Positions 15,328-17,862 of a stretch of DNA of 17,862 bases are shown here, piece by piece. The notes under the pieces are model-generated. The model worked only from the letters and a program-made list of their open reading frames with translations. It searched no databases and was not told the origin of the DNA. The stretch lies in the NCBI GenBank assembly GCA_034003745.1, contig JAVEYA010000042.1, forward strand, positions 1 through 17,862. Direction: 5' to 3'. The DNA comes from JAVEYA01 sp034003745 (lineage in GTDB: Bacteria; Bacillota; Peptococcia; DRI-13; PHAD01). Position 1 is the first letter of the stretch. Every line of letters begins with the position of its first letter. The position numbers and the translations under genes are program-made.

Positions 15328-16041
15328 ATGTATTGTCCTCAATGCGGTGCCCAACTGCCGGAAAATACGAACTTTTGCAGCAACTGCGGCGTACGTCAGG
15401 ATATGACCGCAGCAACTGCCGCTCCAGCGCCGGAGGAGGCGCTACAAAGAAACAGCAGTCTGATTGGCTGGTCCGATAAAATCAACGACCCGGCCTTTGA
15501 TCAATATCTCAAAAACACCAACAGGTGGGCGGCAATTTTTGCTGTCCTTCTGGCGGTGGTCGCTCTTATCGGATTTACCATAGCCGGAGAGATGGGCGTG
15601 GATAATATGGAAAATCCCCAGGCTTTCTTTTACGGGCTGGGGGTAGGCGGCATGTTCATACTTATTGCCGTTTTTTCAATCATCGGCAGGAAAAAGAGTA
15701 AGACCTGGGACGGCACGGTAGTCGACAAGACGATAAAGAAGAAACGGCGCAAGCAAAGTACCGGCAGCGATAATAATGATTTTTACTGGGTTGATTATAT
15801 GGAGTATGTGGTGCTCATCCAGTCCATTGACGGAAAAACACACCGGATAACCGCCGAGAATGACGACACCCAATATAACTATTATCAGATCGGCGACCTG
15901 GTGCGGCGACATAGGGGCCTTAACTCCTACGAAAAATACGACAAATCAGGGGATGATATCATCTTTTGTAATGCCTGCGCTACTCTCTGCGATATCAACG
16001 ACGAAACCTGTTTCCGCTGTAAATGCCCCCTCCTGAAATAG
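15328..16041 (+). CDS. Membrane protein with zinc ribbons at both ends, function unknown
   Basis: The 237-residue protein opens with a zinc ribbon MYCPQCG...FCSNCG (two CxxC knuckles, residues 3-19). Two hydrophobic segments follow (about 69-90 and 101-122). A Lys/Arg-rich stretch then leads into a beta-rich region with WVDYMEYVVLIQSIDG, and a second Cys-rich knuckle, CNACATLC plus CFRCKC, lies at the C-terminus. Both termini would be cytoplasmic with two membrane passes. Ribbon-plus-membrane proteins of this kind are common in Firmicutes but have no assigned reaction. The ATG at 15328 is chosen because AAGGAGTGA (15311-15319) is eight bases upstream; the GTG at 15316 lies inside that ribosome site. 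It is the first gene of a packed operon, and the next gene starts one base after its stop. Confidence 0.8.
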   Translation: MYCPQCGAQLPENTNFCSNCGVRQDMTAATAAPAPEEALQRNSSLIGWSDKINDPAFDQYLKNTNRWAAIFAVLLAVVALIGFTIAGEMGVDNMENPQAFFYGLGVGGMFILIAVFSIIGRKKSKTWDGTVVDKTIKKKRRKQSTGSDNNDFYWVDYMEYVVLIQSIDGKTHRITAENDDTQYNYYQIGDLVRRHRGLNSYEKYDKSGDDIIFCNACATLCDINDETCFRCKCPLLK

Positions 16042-16042
16042 C

Positions 16043-16615
16043 ATGGAAAGGTTGCAATGGCGCGTTAGCGTACCGATTTTTAGAAATACGGTTATTTTAA
16101 AGCAATTGGGGTTAGCCCTGGGCCTTCCTTTCAGTCTCGTCGCGCTGATTATAACATTTACATCCGGCAGAAGCGTCTATACGCTGTATGCGCTGGGACT
16201 TATCGGCGCCCTGCTCTTTCTGACCTGGCTCTTTATCAGAGTGGTTTATGACGGTACATACGACGTGGAGTATATTTTGGATGATCAGGGCGTGTTGTGC
16301 TGTACTCAGGCCAGGCAGGCAAAGAAAAACCGGGTCATCAACGCCCTGACGGTTATCCTGGGGCTTTTATCAGGCAAGCCGGCTGCCGCGGGCGCAGGGA
16401 TGCTGGCGCAGGCGCGGCAGGAGGTTTTTCTCAAATGGAACAGGGTCAGAAGGATAACGTACAAACCCCAGAGTCGCAGCATTCTCCTGCGGGGCGGCTG
16501 GATGGAAAATATCGCTTTGTTCTGTACGGAGGAGAATTACCGGATGGCAGAGCAGGCGGTAAAAGACAGGATACAACATCTAAAAAAAGAAAAACGGGAG
16601 GAGCATTCATTATGA
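16043..16615 (+). CDS. Two-TM membrane protein with a PH-like cytoplasmic domain, function unknown
   Basis: The 190-residue protein has two hydrophobic segments (about 20-42 and 47-66) and a soluble C-terminal part. That part has alternating strands (VEYILDDQGVLCC, EVFLKWNRVRRITYKP, SRSILLRGG) and a closing charged helix. The layout resembles bacterial PH-like membrane proteins, but I do not recognise a specific family. Start ATG 16043 lies one base after the previous stop and lacks a strong ribosome site, so translation probably depends on coupling with the zinc-ribbon gene. Its end overlaps the lipoprotein start by four bases (ATGA). Confidence 0.7.
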   Translation: MERLQWRVSVPIFRNTVILKQLGLALGLPFSLVALIITFTSGRSVYTLYALGLIGALLFLTWLFIRVVYDGTYDVEYILDDQGVLCCTQARQAKKNRVINALTVILGLLSGKPAAAGAGMLAQARQEVFLKWNRVRRITYKPQSRSILLRGGWMENIALFCTEENYRMAEQAVKDRIQHLKKEKREEHSL

Positions 16616-17256
16616 AAAAAACAAAAATAGAAGTCTGGACTTTAATAAGAACGGTGCTGCTGGCTGTTCTGCTGACCTTCAGCCTGGCGGGCTGCGGTGA
16701 TGATAACAACTCAGCGGCGTCAGGGGATTTTAAGGACCCCTATGAGGCATACGGACTGAACAGGGACGAAGGAGGACTGGGGCAGGCCATGCATGATAAG
16801 CCGCCCAAAGCCATAGCCTTCCAGCCTTTTCTCTTGGCGGCCTTTACGTCCGAGGGCGAACCCCTGGAAAAAGAAGAAATCACACTGGCCAGAGGGGAAA
16901 CAGGTACGGTCAGCCTGGATATCGTCAAAGTAATGCCTGATAAAAACAACCCGAACCAGGTGACGACAGGTTATCTTACCGCCCAGGTGGATATTACCTT
17001 GAATCCGGCCAAGGACGGGTCGATTTTTCATGTTTATAACGAAGTATCCTCTAAAATGCTTTACCAGCGCCCGGGTTACCCGGATAGAGTGCGGGGAGAA
17101 AGTAGTTTTAAAGCAGACACCATCTACCAGATTGCCAGAAATCCGGGAGTGTCCGGTATTCCCGAGGAAGACTACCTGGTTTTGATTCTGGGTCAAAAAG
17201 GAGGCGCAGGGAACAGCGGTATGATTCTCTGCCGGATTACCGGGGTAAAGCTTTGA
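16612..17256 (+). CDS. Lipoprotein of unknown function
   Basis: The 214-residue protein begins MKKTKIEVW and has a hydrophobic stretch and the lipobox LAGC, with the lipidated Cys at about residue 28. The mature part is acidic and beta-rich (for example VSLDIVKVMPDKNN, YLTAQVDITLNPAKDGS, DYLVLILGQKGG) and has one further Cys near the C-terminus. It should be anchored on the outer face of the membrane. A much longer open frame runs back to 16297 inside the upstream gene, but the ribosome site GGAGGAG (16597-16603), the ATG at 16612 and the signal peptide fix the real start. The ATGA overlap with the upstream gene indicates coupled translation. Confidence 0.85.
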   Translation: MKKTKIEVWTLIRTVLLAVLLTFSLAGCGDDNNSAASGDFKDPYEAYGLNRDEGGLGQAMHDKPPKAIAFQPFLLAAFTSEGEPLEKEEITLARGETGTVSLDIVKVMPDKNNPNQVTTGYLTAQVDITLNPAKDGSIFHVYNEVSSKMLYQRPGYPDRVRGESSFKADTIYQIARNPGVSGIPEEDYLVLILGQKGGAGNSGMILCRITGVKL

Positions 17257-17313
17257 GTTAACGAAAGCAAACGGTTTATATAGAAGGGGAATACGGAAAG
17301 GAGGTAAAAACAG

Positions 17314-17862
17314 GTGGAAGAGAAGAAACCTTCGCTCTTTAAGACCATCTTCGGCATGATGATCAATCCGGCCGGGGCCCTGCGCGGCGCTTTAGCCAAC
17401 AAGTGGTATTTATCCGCCGCGGTGTCGGCTCTGGCCTTCGGCCTGTTCTTTGTCCAGACGGGTCTGGACCTTTATAAAACGGGACAAAAAGAAATGCCCT
17501 TTGTCTTGTTGTCCGCCGGGGCGGGTATCTTGTACGGCTTGGTGATGATCCCGCTGATTGGGGCGGTACTATGGGTAATCCTTAAAGCCGCGAAAACGGA
17601 TAAAAGTCCGCTGCAGGCCATTTCGGCCTTTTGTCTGAGCTACAGTGGGGCTTTGATTTACGGTGTGCTGGGGATGATCTTTTCTTTGGTTTTGGGCTGG
17701 AAGACTTCGGTCGCTTTTGGCATTACCGGGGTTTTATGGGCGGTAGGCCCCATGATTATCACCATCCGGGAACTGACCGGCGGAAAGAATGTCTTAAGCG
17801 TCCCCCTGGCTACGGCGGTGGGTGCGGCGGTCTTAATTTCCTGGTCAGTTTTCGGCAATCTG
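17314..17862 (+). CDS. Yip1-like multi-pass membrane protein, 3' end cut off
   Basis: The frame opens at GTG 17314, eight bases after a near-perfect ribosome site AAAGGAGGT (17297-17305), and stays open to the last base of the window (183 codons). The N-terminus reads VEEKKPSLFKTIFGMMINP, followed by at least five hydrophobic stretches. The short cytoplasmic lead with a 'NPAGALRGAL' box before the first membrane helix, and the general layout, resemble Yip1/YIP1-domain proteins of Firmicutes, which often lie next to zinc-ribbon and lipoprotein genes. The precise function is unknown. It is the fourth gene of the operon beginning at 15328, 57 bases after the lipoprotein stop. Confidence 0.7.
   Translation, partial: MEEKKPSLFKTIFGMMINPAGALRGALANKWYLSAAVSALAFGLFFVQTGLDLYKTGQKEMPFVLLSAGAGILYGLVMIPLIGAVLWVILKAAKTDKSPLQAISAFCLSYSGALIYGVLGMIFSLVLGWKTSVAFGITGVLWAVGPMIITIRELTGGKNVLSVPLATAVGAAVLISWSVFGNL

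Noticed and set aside
16297..16611. Long N-terminal extension of the lipoprotein frame
   Set aside because: It overlaps the upstream gene, whereas a signal peptide with lipobox and a strong ribosome site mark the start at 16612.
1..17862. CRISPR array, tRNA/rRNA, insertion sequence, integrase or toxin-antitoxin pair
   Set aside because: No regularly spaced repeats, no cloverleaf or rRNA blocks and no transposase-like protein were seen on either strand.

Overview
The window looks like chromosomal DNA of an anaerobic, probably acetogenic or otherwise corrinoid-using Firmicute. A Sporomusaceae/Negativicutes or Peptococcaceae-type genome would fit, but I cannot name a genus from sequence alone. 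The reasons are a RACo-type corrinoid-protein activator next to a MtaA/UroD-like methyltransferase homologue, a low-potential 4Fe-4S protein, strong AGGAGG ribosome sites, frequent GTG/TTG starts, and several c-di-GMP enzymes. I see no rRNA, tRNA, CRISPR array, insertion sequence, phage gene or origin.

Layout. Positions 1-447 hold the end of a lipoprotein gene, then a short possible gene remnant (469-543), then an HPP-family membrane protein (632-1174) closed by a bidirectional terminator. On the minus strand, 1243-3668 is a two-gene unit: a RACo-like ferredoxin/ASKHA activator followed, with a one-base stop/start overlap, by a short MtaA-like protein. Divergent from it, 3942-8067 (+) is a two-gene c-di-GMP unit: a four-PAS GGDEF/HD-GYP hybrid and a Cache-GGDEF cyclase that overlap by 11 bp. 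A minus-strand 4Fe-4S protein (8129-8848) is convergent with it and shares a 13-bp hairpin terminator. From 9023 to 12259 (+) lies a probable copper-handling unit: a TauE/SafE-type membrane protein with a C-terminal cupredoxin-like domain, an OmpR-type response regulator and its histidine kinase.

A markedly AT-rich patch (about 12340-13600) carries a six-TM GGEEF cyclase that looks recently acquired. It is followed by a 12-TM MFS-like protein fused to a LuxR helix-turn-helix (13718-15127). The last block (15328 to the window end) is a tightly packed operon of unknown function: a double zinc-ribbon membrane protein, a two-TM protein, a lipoprotein (four-base ATGA overlap) and a Yip1-like membrane protein cut off by the window edge.

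Working together: the recurring themes are signal transduction (three GGDEF proteins with intact active and inhibitory sites, one two-component system, one membrane-bound LuxR regulator) and redox/metal/corrinoid metabolism. The least explained parts are the miniature methyltransferase paired with an activator without any corrinoid protein nearby, and the zinc-ribbon/lipoprotein/Yip1 operon. Several starts were moved downstream of the longest open frame because a clear ribosome site sits there; each entry gives the reason.
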